DNA of 32,000 nucleotides, taken from positions 1-32,000 of the forward strand of contig DATLZR010000093.1 of the NCBI GenBank assembly GCA_035573895.1. Direction: 5' to 3'. Positions within the stretch are counted from its first letter, which is position 1, and each line of letters opens with the position of its first letter. A program made the position numbers and the translations under genes. Shown one piece after another: positions 1-9,400 of this stretch. The notes beneath the pieces are model-generated. The model was given only the letters and a program-made list of their open reading frames with translations. It had not been told where the DNA came from and ran no database searches. This DNA is from Blastocatellia bacterium (GTDB taxonomy: Bacteria; Acidobacteriota; Blastocatellia; HR10).

Positions 1-2
1 GC

Positions 3-53
3 TTCTCCATCCCGGTCGAACCGGAGGTGATCCGGTCGGTGGTGCAGACCTGA
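3..53 (+). CDS. C-terminal end of an unknown protein (partial)
   Basis: An open frame enters from the left edge and ends at a TGA at 51-53, giving the last 16 residues (ending ...VIRSVVQT). The GC-rich third codon positions fit a real gene end, but the fragment is too short to identify. The bulk of the gene lies outside the window. It is convergent with the BtpA-family gene that follows on the minus strand. Confidence 0.4.
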   Translation, partial: FSIPVEPEVIRSVVQT

Positions 54-279
54 GGGGGAGCGGATGACATGAGGATCGGAAACGGGTATCCACTGACCCT
101 CGAGGGGAGCCGATTTCTCAGAGCATTCACAGTTCGGAGCGACGGCGCAAGACCAGTCAGGGGACTGACCTCCACAGCCGTGAGATTTTTTGGACACAGC
201 GGTGTGTCCGGGAGACGGGGAGGTGATTCCGTGGCGAAAGAGTGCACCATGAACCAGGAGCGGAAGTCACGCTAGCCCG

Positions 280-1173
280 CTATCGGACGGGCTTGCCAGG
301 AGGAGGAGACTTACGAGGAGATCCGCGACGTCCTGCGGGTGGAGTGGAACCCGCAACTCCGGTAACACCCGACTCCTGCCGCAGACGGCGAACAAGACGC
401 ATGAACGCCTTCACACGCTCCCTGTCCACGGGACGATGCACGACTCCATCCTGCTTGAAAAACGTACCCACGATCACTCCATCAGCTTCGTTGAGCACGC
501 GCGCCACGTTCTCGACCGTCACTCCACTGCCGACGAGCACCGGTGTATCGCGAGCGAGGACCTTCGCCTCCCGGACGAGTTCAAGCGGGGTCTCCTGTCC
601 CGTCATCGCTCCGGAAAGGATGATCGCATCGGCTCGCCCCCGCTCGATCGTCTCCAGAATCTCCTGCGAGAGATCGCGCGGGGCAAGCGGCGCCGAGTGC
701 TTCACGGCGACATCAGCGAAGACCTTCACCGGGCTTCCAAGCATCCGCCGATCGCGCAGCAGAAGATGCGCCGCTCCTGCGATCACTCCTTGATCGGTCA
801 CACGCACACCCGTGTAGATGTTGACTCGAATGAACTCCGCGCCGATGGCTGTGGCGATGGCCAGCGCACTGCGCGCATCGTTGCGCAGGACGTTTATACC
901 AAGCGGCTTGGCGAAAGACCGCTTCACTTCCGAGCCGAGCACAGTTAGAAAGGCCACCGTATGAGGAGGAACGCGGCGAGGATAGTACGGTGCGTCGCCA
1001 AAGTTCTCAAGCAGAAAGCCATCCACGCCCCCTTCGGTCAGCGCTTCCGCATCGGCCAAAACGCGCGCGCACACATGCGCCCAATCCCCATCGAATCCCG
1101 GTGACCCCGGCAAAGCCGGCACATGGAGCATGCCGATGACGGGCTTCTCGACTCCGAAGATACGGCTCAGCAT
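280..1173 (-). CDS. BtpA/SgcQ family TIM-barrel protein
   Basis: The product resembles the BtpA/SgcQ family. BtpA is linked to photosystem I biogenesis in cyanobacteria, and SgcQ sits in an enterobacterial sugar operon; elsewhere the biochemical role is unknown. Visible family features are the N-terminal strand with VIGMLHVPALPGSP, the segment GGVDGFLLENFGDAPY, the GINVLRNDA stretch, the FIRVNIYTGVRVTDQG stretch, and the C-terminal phosphate-binding-like motifs LVGSGVT and DGVIVGTFFK typical of TIM barrels. I chose the ATG at 1173 because family members begin directly before this first strand; the frame continues up to a GTG at 1224, which is the alternative. The last 30 or so residues are rich in Pro, Gly and Arg and fall outside the family domain. 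The gene stands alone, and nothing nearby indicates photosynthesis, so a photosystem role cannot be assumed. Confidence 0.8.
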   Translation of the reverse strand: MLSRIFGVEKPVIGMLHVPALPGSPGFDGDWAHVCARVLADAEALTEGGVDGFLLENFGDAPYYPRRVPPHTVAFLTVLGSEVKRSFAKPLGINVLRNDARSALAIATAIGAEFIRVNIYTGVRVTDQGVIAGAAHLLLRDRRMLGSPVKVFADVAVKHSAPLAPRDLSQEILETIERGRADAIILSGAMTGQETPLELVREAKVLARDTPVLVGSGVTVENVARVLNEADGVIVGTFFKQDGVVHRPVDRERVKAFMRLVRRLRQESGVTGVAGSTPPAGRRGSPRKSPPPGKPVR

Positions 1174-1224
1174 CACCGCGTCGCTCAGTGTACGATGCCT
1201 CACCTGAAGGCGCAAGTTCCACAC

Positions 1225-1778
1225 TCCGAATGCAGGAACTGCTCAATTCGAGAAGGAGCGATCAATCCGGGAGCTTAGCATGGAAATGGCATGGGGAGAC
1301 AGGGTGTAAAAGAAGGCCTCACGACAAAGGAAGAGGGGCCAACGAATCCGGAGCCCGGACCAGCACAAGATCGCTCAGTATGCCCAACGAATGCGTGATA
1401 GGCGGAAGGGTCTACAAATTCTGGTGATGGCGATTTTCCTGGTAATGGTCTGCAGGGGGCCTGGGAGCACTGGCATTTTTCAGCAATGGGCCAGAGGGCG
1501 TGGGAAAAAGTCCTCAACGGGTTTTCCCATCATCAGGCCAACGCGCGGTTTGACCTTCGGCAGGTTCACCCGGAATGGATAACGGCCAGCACCTCTAGTA
1601 CGATCATTCTAGGCCAACGGCGACTTCTACCACACAAGTGTCTCAGGTGCTGCCACATGTAGCCCGCGTCCAGGAGCGCTATCTGAAGGAATCACCGGGC
1701 TGGCATCACGTTTACAACCAGTGACGAGGCATCAGGATTTGACAGCGTGGCAGAGGCCAGAAGTCAAATACAGGCACT
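1225..1778. other. Gene-poor stretch with possible decayed coding sequence
   Basis: No convincing intact gene is seen. On the plus strand a basic, hydrophobic segment (RRKGLQILVMAIFLVMV, near 1395-1450) looks like a membrane-protein start, and two other plus frames stay open in turn after it, up to about 1610 and about 1855. Three successive partly open frames on one strand suggest an old gene broken by frameshifts. The translated pieces do not match a family I can name. Confidence 0.3.
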
Positions 1779-2127
1779 TCAAAGCCCTGATGCGATTCGC
1801 AGACACGCCTCGACAGCCTGTAAATCGCGAGGCGTCAACCGGCCCAGCTTATGGATGATCAACTTTCGATGTACCGTCGCCAGATGAGAACGCGTCCAAG
1901 AAGGTTGCTGTAACCCTGCCGCCTGCCAGTCCTACAACTGATAGTCAGTGACCGCTGAGTCTTCGGCAGAATCGAAGTGAGACCCACAACGAGCAACTCG
2001 TCCCAGTCATTGTGATAGATGTCCGTACTGATGACGACTGCCGGACGTTCCTTTTGCCCTGAGGCATCGCTGAAAGGAAATTGAATGAGGACCACATCCC
2101 CCGCTGATAGGGATGCCGCACTGCCAT
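1779..2127 (-). pseudogene. PemK/MazF-type toxin, frameshifted and interrupted
   Basis: MazF/PemK toxins are small mRNA-cleaving endoribonucleases. Pieced together across frames, the product has the family order: an N-terminal MAVRHPYQRG, then DVVLIQFPFSD, the KERPAVVIS strand, LLVVGLTS, then DWQAAGLQQPS, and a C-terminal HRKLIIHKLGRL with a final helix. The total is about 116 codons, normal for the family. Two frameshifts break it. One is at a run of five C on the plus strand (2098-2102), where one more base would join YQRG to DVVL. The other is near 1939-1954. An in-frame stop also lies at 1932-1934. The ATG at 2125-2127 follows the antitoxin stop by two bases, so the pair was one operon. 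It is almost certainly non-functional unless the assembly carries errors. Confidence 0.8.
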
Positions 2128-2129
2128 GA

Positions 2130-2375
2130 TTACTCCTCGGAGCCGTCCCAGTGCTCAGCGCTCAGATATAACCATCCAAGGCTTTCGGCCACCCGATACA
2201 ACTCATCCTCTTCGACCAGTCGCTGCAGGATCAAAGAGCCGAACGTGTTCGGTGGAAACTTGGATGGGCCTAGGGATCGGTGAATTGTCAACAGACCTTG
2301 CTCGGCCCAGGCCTCAATGATCTGAGGTGAAACGCCGATCCGAGCTGCCGCTTCTTCTACAGAGATCATAGCCAT
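2130..2375 (-). CDS. Small HTH antitoxin paired with the MazF-type toxin
   Basis: The 81-residue product begins MAMISVEEAAARIGVSPQII, a helix-turn-helix of the MerR/excisionase kind at residues 4-25, followed by an acidic C-terminal half (VEEDELYRVAESLGW, ending GSEE). Small DNA-binding proteins directly upstream of PemK/MazF toxins act as antitoxins that neutralise the toxin and repress the operon; that role is inferred from position. The ATG at 2375 is preceded by AGAGG at a workable distance; a GTG at 2384 is an alternative start. The frame is intact although the toxin behind it is broken, so this is an orphan antitoxin, possibly kept as a regulator or against a related toxin elsewhere. 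Confidence 0.7.
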   Translation of the reverse strand: MAMISVEEAAARIGVSPQIIEAWAEQGLLTIHRSLGPSKFPPNTFGSLILQRLVEEDELYRVAESLGWLYLSAEHWDGSEE

Positions 2376-2726
2376 TGGTATCACACCTCTTCGCCTATTT
2401 CATTCTGAGCCAAACCGGCGCTGAGATCAACGCACCATTTTTCAATCTGAGCCATCCGGAGTGATCCCCATTGAGGGCAGGAGGGACTGAGTGGCATCAA
2501 ATTCCCGTTCCCGTGCTCACGGCATATCCTCTCCCTGATTGAGTTGCTCAGCTCCCGCAATGGTTCCTGAGGCGTCCTTGACGAAATCTCCCGTCCGCCT
2601 CTTGGGATCGAACCAGATCCGACTTAGAGGTCCTTTTCGGGAAGTCCCAGAGAGGATGACAGAGGCAAAATTATCGTCCGAACAGCATGCGCTCAACCGA
2701 GTCCGAAAAGTAGCGGTGCCACAGGA
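2376..2726. other. Intergenic stretch, antitoxin promoter side
   Basis: These 350 bases separate the receptor gene end from the antitoxin start. They should carry the antitoxin promoter on the minus strand. A minus frame of about 34 codons (near 2530-2635) is open but has no ribosome-binding site or recognisable domain. I see nothing else definable. Confidence 0.3.
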
Positions 2727-2758
2727 GAGGGGATCCCACCGGCAACCGGGATCCCCTC
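2727..2758 (-). terminator. Hairpin terminator after the TonB-dependent receptor
   Basis: A perfect 11-bp inverted repeat (GAGGGGATCCC and GGGATCCCCTC) with a 10-nt loop lies 8 bases past the receptor stop. Read on the minus strand it is followed by a short, mixed stretch (TCCTGTGG) rather than a clean T run, so it may be a strong stem with weak intrinsic termination or an mRNA-stabilising structure. Confidence 0.65.
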
Positions 2759-2766
2759 GATGCTCC

Positions 2767-5700
2767 TTAGAAGAAGACCTTCACTCCAAATTGGAGGATG
2801 CGGGGATCGAAGGCCGAGGTGATCACCCCAAAGAGCGGCGTTCCCACAGTGATGTTCGGCCCACCGAAATTCGTTCGATTGAAAAGATTGAAGAACTCCG
2901 CGCGAAACTCCACGTACGCCGTCTCAGTCAACGTCGTCTTCTTGATCACGGAGAAATCGAAGTTGCTGAATCCGGGGCCGATGATCACGTTTCGCCCCGA
3001 GTTCCCGAACTCCCCGACCGGCGGCACCAGAAAAGCCCCCGTATCGAACCACTGTTCCCGTCGTCGTTTATCTGCGGGCAGATTCCCATCGCGAATTCGA
3101 TTGGGGCGATCCGTCAGCCCGCCGGTCAGGCTGCGGTCTCCGGAAACGCGCGGCGTCCAGGGCGTCCCGCTGGCCAACGTCCAAATCCCTCCGACCTGCC
3201 ATCCGCCGATCAGCTTGCCGAGGAATCCCGAGACGTTGGCAAGGTATTTTTGCCCGGGGCCTAGAGGCAGCTCGTAAATGCCGGTGAACGTCGCCCGATG
3301 GCGCTGATCGTAATCGGAATGGGCTCGCTCTGCCCGGAGATTGCGCGGATCCTGCGGGAAGAACTGTTCGCTTGCACCGCCCACAGCACCTGGCGAATCA
3401 TCAATCGAATGCGAGTAGGTGTAGCTCCCTATGAGCAGAAGACCTCGGGAGAGGCTCTTCTGCACATACAGTTGCAGCGCATTGTAGCTGGAGTTGGCGT
3501 GGCTGAATGTCGTCAAAAACGTCCCCCAATTCGGGAACGGTCGGAAGTACGGCGCCTTCGGCGTCCCTGGCACCGCTCCTTGATTCACCCACTTGATGTT
3601 GTCGAGATTGGTCCCCTTGTTTCCCACGTAGCTGAGATCCATTACCAGGCCCTCCTGGAACTGGTGCTGAATCCCGAAGCTCCACTGCTGGACGTACCCA
3701 TCCTTGAAGTCAACGGCCAGGTTCCGACCACCGGGGACGCCGACGACTCGCCCTTCCGGGAATGGCGCCTCGAAAGCGAGCAAAAGCCCTGCCGCTGGAT
3801 TCGCGCGAAACGTCTCGTCCACACGAAACGGGATATTGTTCCAGGCGAGGAAGATACCGTTCCAGAGGGCGAGGTTGTAGTAAATCCCATATCCCGTGCG
3901 CAGCACCGTCGTCCCCTTCCCCGTCAGGTCAAAGGTCAGTCCCAAACGCGGTCCCCAATTTCGGGTCGTGTAGGGGTAGAGCGAGCGATTGCGCCGACCA
4001 CGAAAGCCATTGTTCGGATCCCCGGCGATGAGGATCTTCCCGGGCTGTGGTGGGTCGAGATACCCATCGGGGACGAACACGCTCATGCGATTCTGCTTGT
4101 CCACAAACGGCTGATACAGTTCGTAGCGAATCCCGTAGTTTAACGTGAAACGCGGAGTCACCTTGTAATCGTCTCCAAAGTAGAACGCAAAGAGCGTCGA
4201 ACGCGCATCGGCGCGAGGGATCCCCCGCGTCCGTTGAGCAACCTGCGGCAAACCGAGCAGGAACTCCGGCAGCCCCGTCGAAGCTCCCGTCAGGAAGTTG
4301 GTGAAGGTGAAGACCCCGCGATTGAAGGCCAGCACGCTCACGTTATTGAACTGAAGCGGACGAATATCCAGACCGGCGCGAAACGTATGCTTCCCTCGAA
4401 TCGCCATGAGGTTGACGACGATCTGCTCGGAATTCTCCACACGCTGTTCGGGGGCAAACGAGAGGTCTCCGATCGTGGCGAACCCACTGATGCTCACGCT
4501 CGGATAGCCGTCCAGCTCCGGTGAGAGTGGTAGCAACCCCCGAATGCCCAACTGCTGCGTTCCCCGAAACTTCCCCACCTGTTCCGACGTGTTCAGGGCA
4601 CGCTCTCGGTTGTACCCCAGGCGCACCTCGGCGATCAGCGTGGGACGGAAAGTGTAGGTGTTCACAACGGCCACATTCTGAACCGTCAGCTTATTGAAGA
4701 GCCCAAAGCGCGGGATCGCTCCCGGAGTGAAGTCATCCGTATCGGACCAGGTGTAGCGCGCGAACAGGCGCCAGCGATCCGAAACGTTATGATCCACGCG
4801 GATGTTGAACAAATCTCCATCGAGCCGCCGACTTTGAAAATTGACGAAGTTCGGTCGCTGAAAGGGCGCATTGGGCAGCGGATAAAGGGCGATCAAAGCT
4901 CGAGAGATCGGATGGATCCGATCCGATGGGATCCGATTGTTCGGAAAGGGTTGTCCCGTCTGGGGATCCAGCACGGGTCTCGGATCGGCTGAAAAATCTC
5001 CCGCGCGCTCGGCCTCCGTGGGCACTTGAGCTGTCGCCGTCACTCCCCGTCGGAACCTGAGCCACTCCATGCTGGAGAAGAAAAACGCTCGATTTCGGAC
5101 GATCGGTCCTCCGAGCGTCCATCCGAACTGGTTCCTTCGGAAGGGGGGTGGCTCCTCCAGATCGAAGAAGTTGCGAGCATCCAACACGTCATTCCGAATG
5201 AACTCGAAGAGATTGCCGTGGACCTCATTCGTACCCGACCGGGTCGCCACATTCACCTGCCCATTGGAGAAGTACCCGTACTGCGGATCATAGGGAGAGG
5301 TCTGCACCTTGAACTCCTGCACCATCTCAATCGAAGGCTGCAAGCTCGTGTTCCGAAACCGGAATCCGGAGGATTCAACGCCATCAATTAAGTAGCTGTT
5401 GTTGCTTGCCCGCCCTCCGCTCAGTTGCAGCCCGATGTTGTTCGGTCCGGAGCCGCGCAACGTCACGTGCGCCTTGACCGCGGGAGCTGCTCCTGGCACC
5501 AAATAGGCGAGCTGCAGATACTGTCGGCCATTGAGCGGCAGCTCCAGCACCTCGCGCCGATTGATCACCGCCCCAATGTTCGCATTCTCCGTATTCACCA
5601 AAGGGACCTGACCGACAACGATGACCTCCTCCCTCACTTCCCCGGGCTGCAAGACGATGTCCAAACGGGCTGCCTGCGCAACTTCCAAGATGATCCCGCT

Positions 5701-5979
5701 CTGCACGAATGGGCGAAATCCCATACCCTCGGCCCGAAGCACATATTCCCCCGGCAGAAGATTGAGGACTCGATAAAGCCCATTCTCATCGGTGGTCACG
5801 GTTCGCGTCTCGTTCGTCCGCATGTTCCTCACCGTAATCGTGACGCCCGGGACGACCGCGCCTTTCACGTCCGTGACGATGCCCGTCAGAGAGGCCACCG
5901 TCGTCTGTGCCTCAGCGTGACAGAAGAAAAGCAACAAAAGAACGAGCGGATGAAAGATGCGCCACCTCATCATCGCCAT
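2767..5979 (-). CDS. Oar-like TonB-dependent outer-membrane receptor
   Basis: This 1070-residue protein is built like the Oar-type TonB-dependent transporters abundant in Acidobacteriota. It has a signal peptide (residues 1-24, ending HAEA), a carboxypeptidase-regulatory-like beta-sandwich (about 27-112, with GIVTDVKGAVVPGVTITV and GLYRVLNLLPGEYVLRAEGMGF), and a plug domain (about 115-260, with LPLNGRQYLQLAYLVPG and SYLIDGVES). A long beta-barrel follows and ends in the terminal-aromatic signature GVKVFF. Such proteins take up large substrates, often glycans or peptides, using TonB energy; the substrate here is not evident. The ATG at 5979 has a strong ribosome-binding site (GGAGGGG, 7 bases away) held in a small hairpin. 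The gene is monocistronic, with a stem-loop just after the stop, and diverges from a secreted beta-helix gene. The frame is intact and of normal length. Confidence 0.93.
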   Translation of the reverse strand: MAMMRWRIFHPLVLLLLFFCHAEAQTTVASLTGIVTDVKGAVVPGVTITVRNMRTNETRTVTTDENGLYRVLNLLPGEYVLRAEGMGFRPFVQSGIILEVAQAARLDIVLQPGEVREEVIVVGQVPLVNTENANIGAVINRREVLELPLNGRQYLQLAYLVPGAAPAVKAHVTLRGSGPNNIGLQLSGGRASNNSYLIDGVESSGFRFRNTSLQPSIEMVQEFKVQTSPYDPQYGYFSNGQVNVATRSGTNEVHGNLFEFIRNDVLDARNFFDLEEPPPFRRNQFGWTLGGPIVRNRAFFFSSMEWLRFRRGVTATAQVPTEAERAGDFSADPRPVLDPQTGQPFPNNRIPSDRIHPISRALIALYPLPNAPFQRPNFVNFQSRRLDGDLFNIRVDHNVSDRWRLFARYTWSDTDDFTPGAIPRFGLFNKLTVQNVAVVNTYTFRPTLIAEVRLGYNRERALNTSEQVGKFRGTQQLGIRGLLPLSPELDGYPSVSISGFATIGDLSFAPEQRVENSEQIVVNLMAIRGKHTFRAGLDIRPLQFNNVSVLAFNRGVFTFTNFLTGASTGLPEFLLGLPQVAQRTRGIPRADARSTLFAFYFGDDYKVTPRFTLNYGIRYELYQPFVDKQNRMSVFVPDGYLDPPQPGKILIAGDPNNGFRGRRNRSLYPYTTRNWGPRLGLTFDLTGKGTTVLRTGYGIYYNLALWNGIFLAWNNIPFRVDETFRANPAAGLLLAFEAPFPEGRVVGVPGGRNLAVDFKDGYVQQWSFGIQHQFQEGLVMDLSYVGNKGTNLDNIKWVNQGAVPGTPKAPYFRPFPNWGTFLTTFSHANSSYNALQLYVQKSLSRGLLLIGSYTYSHSIDDSPGAVGGASEQFFPQDPRNLRAERAHSDYDQRHRATFTGIYELPLGPGQKYLANVSGFLGKLIGGWQVGGIWTLASGTPWTPRVSGDRSLTGGLTDRPNRIRDGNLPADKRRREQWFDTGAFLVPPVGEFGNSGRNVIIGPGFSNFDFSVIKKTTLTETAYVEFRAEFFNLFNRTNFGGPNITVGTPLFGVITSAFDPRILQFGVKVFF

Positions 5980-5985
5980 AATCTC

Positions 5986-6001
5986 CCCTCCTTTCGGAGG
6001 G
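5986..6001 (-). promoter_or_regulatory. GNRA-loop hairpin covering the receptor ribosome-binding site
   Basis: On the minus strand the leader reads CCCTCC-GAAA-GGAGGG, a perfect 6-bp GC-rich stem closed by a GAAA tetraloop. The 3' arm is the Shine-Dalgarno sequence of the receptor gene. Folding would hide the ribosome-binding site, so translation could be limited or switched by temperature, a protein or an upstream alternative pairing. The structure is seen directly; regulation is inferred. Confidence 0.6.
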
Positions 6002-6346
6002 CGATCCTAGTTCCATTGGCCCGGGAAGTCAAACGAGAAGGCTTTATGGGATTGATAAAGATTCGTTATGTGGTCCGGGGATCACCGGTGGATCGCTGGA
6101 AGGAGCGCCGCTGGCATACGCTATTTCGTAGCCGAAGCGATGGCTACCCTCCAGAGATCCTCGGTCTGTTCTATATCCCGTTGCCACGGTGATGGAGGTC
6201 GCCGGGCCGATGGCCAGACCATTCGCTCGCCCCAGCCGACCATTGGCCATTAGCCCGAACGGGGATTCAACCCGCGGCCGGTATCAAGTGCTCCTCGCAA
6301 GCACTCTAACCAGTGAGAAGGCACAATTCAACGTGCGTTGGGAGCT
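6002..6346. other. Divergent intergenic region between receptor and beta-helix gene
   Basis: This region must hold the promoter for the receptor (minus) and part of the promoter region for the beta-helix gene (plus). No clear -35/-10 pair stands out. It includes a degraded tRNA-like sequence at 6252-6317 and no convincing gene. Confidence 0.35.
6252..6317 (-). other. tRNA-like remnant
   Basis: Read on the minus strand, three tRNA-like arms occur in order: a D arm (CTC-ACTGGTTA-GAG), a 5-bp anticodon-type stem (GTGCT/AGCAC with a 7-nt loop), and a T arm (CGGG-TTGAATC-CCCG) that lacks the usual TTCGA core by one base. The 5' acceptor strand does not pair with the 3' side, and the anticodon loop lacks T33. 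It is either a decayed tRNA, perhaps the scar of an integration event, or chance resemblance. Confidence 0.25.
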
Positions 6347-6462
6347 ATGAGGAGGTGTTGATGTCGCTCGGCAACGCCCGGAACCGATGAAAACCTGGGA
6401 GCGACCGCTTCCAGCGGACTTGGCCTTCAGCTCTACCGAGCACGCCGGAGGCGTGCGCTCCG
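6347..6462 (+). promoter_or_regulatory. Structured leader of the beta-helix gene with two tiny overlapping ORFs
   Basis: Three consecutive hairpins precede the gene: a 7-bp stem GTCGCTC/GAGCGAC (6363-6369 with 6399-6405), CCGCT/AGCGG (6405-6409 with 6413-6417), and GCACGCC/GGCGTGC with a 3-nt loop (6440-6456). A five-codon ORF (6347-6361, MRRC then stop) contains AGGAGG, which serves as a ribosome-binding site for a second ORF at 6361-6390 (MSLGNARNR) whose start overlaps the first stop. The second ORF runs through the first stem, so its translation would open that stem. A role as attenuator, riboswitch or leader-peptide control is possible but not shown; I could not match it to a known riboswitch. 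Confidence 0.4.
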
Positions 6463-6487
6463 GGGCATTTTCGGAGGAGAAAGCATT

Positions 6488-9400
6488 ATGTGGGACCGAC
6501 GACGGAGAAGCGCTTTCCTTTTAACAGTCATCTTGTGTCTTGCACCTCTACATGCAGCCGCTGAGCTGGCGGCGAACGGCGTGGTGCTTCAGCTTTCGCT
6601 GGCCGAGGGCAGTCCTTCGGACATGGAGGTCGAGCGCAACCAGCGCGATATCAGCATACTGAGATTGAAGCTCGAAAGCACGGGCGGCGAAGCCGCGGTT
6701 TCAGCTCTCACATTATCCCGACAGGGCACACCTTTGGCCTCTCAGGATTTCTGGAAGGTGTCCATCTTCGATGAAAGCCGCACCCCCCCGATCGAATTAG
6801 CCAGCGGCGATTTCGACATTGACCAGCAACTCAATGAGACGCTAATTCTGCGCTTTCGCTCTCCTTTGCGCATCAGTCCGAGCACTCCCCGCGTCCTTTT
6901 GCTCAGGGCCGATATCTCTTACAACGCCACACCGGGCGACACCCATCGTCTGGAGATTCGCTCGTTGGAGACGCAGGCGGCGGTAAGGGGGCTGGGCTTG
7001 AAGAGCGCCGAGATTCGCATACGGGATTTTTCCTGCTGTGGCGTGGGAGAGCCGACGCGCGTCCTCTGGGTGAGCGAGCAAGGCCGCGACACCCATGACG
7101 GCCGCAGTCCCCAACGAGCGTTACGGACCATTGCCGAAGCGGCTCGACGTGCGCAAGCGGGGACAGCCATTTACGTGATGCCGGGAATTTATCGAGAAGA
7201 GAACATCGCTTTTGCCCATGACGGCACTGAAGAGCGTCCGATCCTTTTGACCAAGGCTCCGAACACTGATGGTGCGGTGGTCCTGAGAGGATCGGTGCAT
7301 GCTTCTGATCTGGCCTGGGAACCGGTCAGCCCGGGCACCTGCCCCCGCCTTTTTCCCAACGCCCTGGGAGACTGCTTGCTCGGTCGGATTTACTCTACGT
7401 CACTCACCGTCACCCCGGACATGGCCCCGCGTTTTATCGTGGAGCTGGATGAAGCGGGGAATTTCCTCAGGCGGTATCCTCTGGCCCGCGAGCCGGATTG
7501 GACGGTGCCGCAGGATACTCCATGGAAATACAACCTGCTGTGGTGGACGGCTAGTGGGAGTGAGAACACCTACTCGAGTCGCTTTTTGACCGATATAGAA
7601 GATGACACCACCTGTGAGCCGAACGATGAGTGCCGGTCTACAGAACACGGCAACTTGACCTCCGACTTCTTGGGCGATCTCACTGGCGCGCGCATCTACA
7701 TTGATGGCCGGGATAGCTATGTACAGGAAGCCGTCATCAAAAGTCACAATCGCCGAACGGGGACGGTGGAGCTGCACCGCCCCCTTCTGTCGGATGAAGA
7801 TTGTGCGTCTGGCCGCCTCCCCCGGGACTATTGCTACGCTAATCCCATCGCTGACTATGGTGGAACGTATCCGCCCTTTGGCCGGTGGTCCAAATACTAC
7901 CTCGAAGACAAACCCCAGTTTCTCGATAGCGAAGGCGAATGGTGGTATGACAGGGCTAATCGCCGCCTCTATTTCTTTGCCCCCCGTGGCGTCAATCCCG
8001 GAACGCTCAACATAGAGATTTCCGTCCGTGACTCGGCCTTCATCTTCGGGGGCAAGTCGCACATTGTGCTGGAAAATCTGACGGTGGAGTATTACAACGG
8101 AAACCTTATCCGCGTTTCCAATCTTTCCATCCCCAGGGAACAAACGCGAAATCTGATCTTTCACAACCTGAAACTCCGCGGTGGGTTTGGGGGAATCTCG
8201 GTTGACGCCAGTTACGGCTGCTGGTTGCGGCAAAACTGCGACCCCCAACGGGACGTCCCAACCGACAGAGAATACAACATTGATGGGGTGCGAATCGAAG
8301 GCTCAGAAATCGCTTGGATGGACAATGCCGGGATAGACATCTCTGCTTACGATCATCTGTACTACTCCGACGTGTTTCACTACCCGCTGATCCGAAACGT
8401 GACGATTCGAAGGAACGCCGTTCACGATGTCTATTTGCACCGCAGCGCGCCTTGGGGAGGTGGCACACCCGGAATCCGCTTTTATCCGGTAGCGGATCAG
8501 GTGGTCATTGACGGCAACCACGTTTACAACATTGGTAGTGAGAGTGTCACCTTTGCGGAAACGGTGGTTGTGCAACGTGAGACAAAGGTTGGGAGCCTTT
8601 TGATCGCCGACAATGTAATTGAAAAGGCGTGCCTCCATGACGGCGACTGTGGGGCATTGCGGTTTTGGGGCTGGCCTCATGATATCTTCTTCGAAGATGT
8701 GCTGATCTACCGCAACAAGATCATGAACACCTTCGGGTGGGATTATTTGGGGTTCCGAAATAATATTCGGAACTCTTGGCCGCCAGAGTACGCCCCCTAC
8801 GCCGGCGGGGTAGGCAATTACCTCGATTGGGGGACGAACATCCACGTTTTCCGCAATATCTTTTTTAACAACGGGACCGGCATCGGGCCCTTTGAGGGCT
8901 ATCGTCTGGGCCGCGTCTATTACTTCAACAACACCGTCGTCAATAGTGGTCGTGGGCTTTCTTTGGGCTTTATAGGATCCGAGGGGGTGCCTCCCGACAA
9001 GGAGACGGTGATCAAGAACAACATCTTCGTCGCCAGCGGGGAGTGGGCCGGCGAGATTGCCGTGCTGCGCCGGAATGAGCAGGAGAATTACACCTACCAG
9101 GACCTGGATTACAACCTCTATTACTCCTACGGCTTTCTCCCTGACACGGAGACCAGGCTCCACGGCCTAGCCAAGGTTGCGCGCTGGACCCGTCGTTCCT
9201 GTGACGGAGAGGTAAAATGGTGCTGGGATGGCGACGATGTGTATGGGAGTCTCAGGGAGTTGCGAATGGCGATCCCTGTCTGGGAGCGGCATGGGCTTGG
9301 CGACGTCAACCCAATGTTTCGGAATTACCCAACAAACTACGAACGACACCGAGGCATCCTCAACTACACGGCATCCGATTTCGTCGTGCCCGACTTGCGG

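Noticed and set aside
2539-4143. Long plus-strand open frames opposite the receptor gene
   Set aside because: They lie antisense to a clearly identified Oar-like receptor, have no ribosome-binding sites or domains, and reflect GC-rich codon bias.
7400-9163. Two minus-strand open frames of more than 280 codons inside the beta-helix gene
   Set aside because: They are antisense shadows; the plus strand carries a signal peptide, a good ribosome-binding site and recognisable repeat structure.
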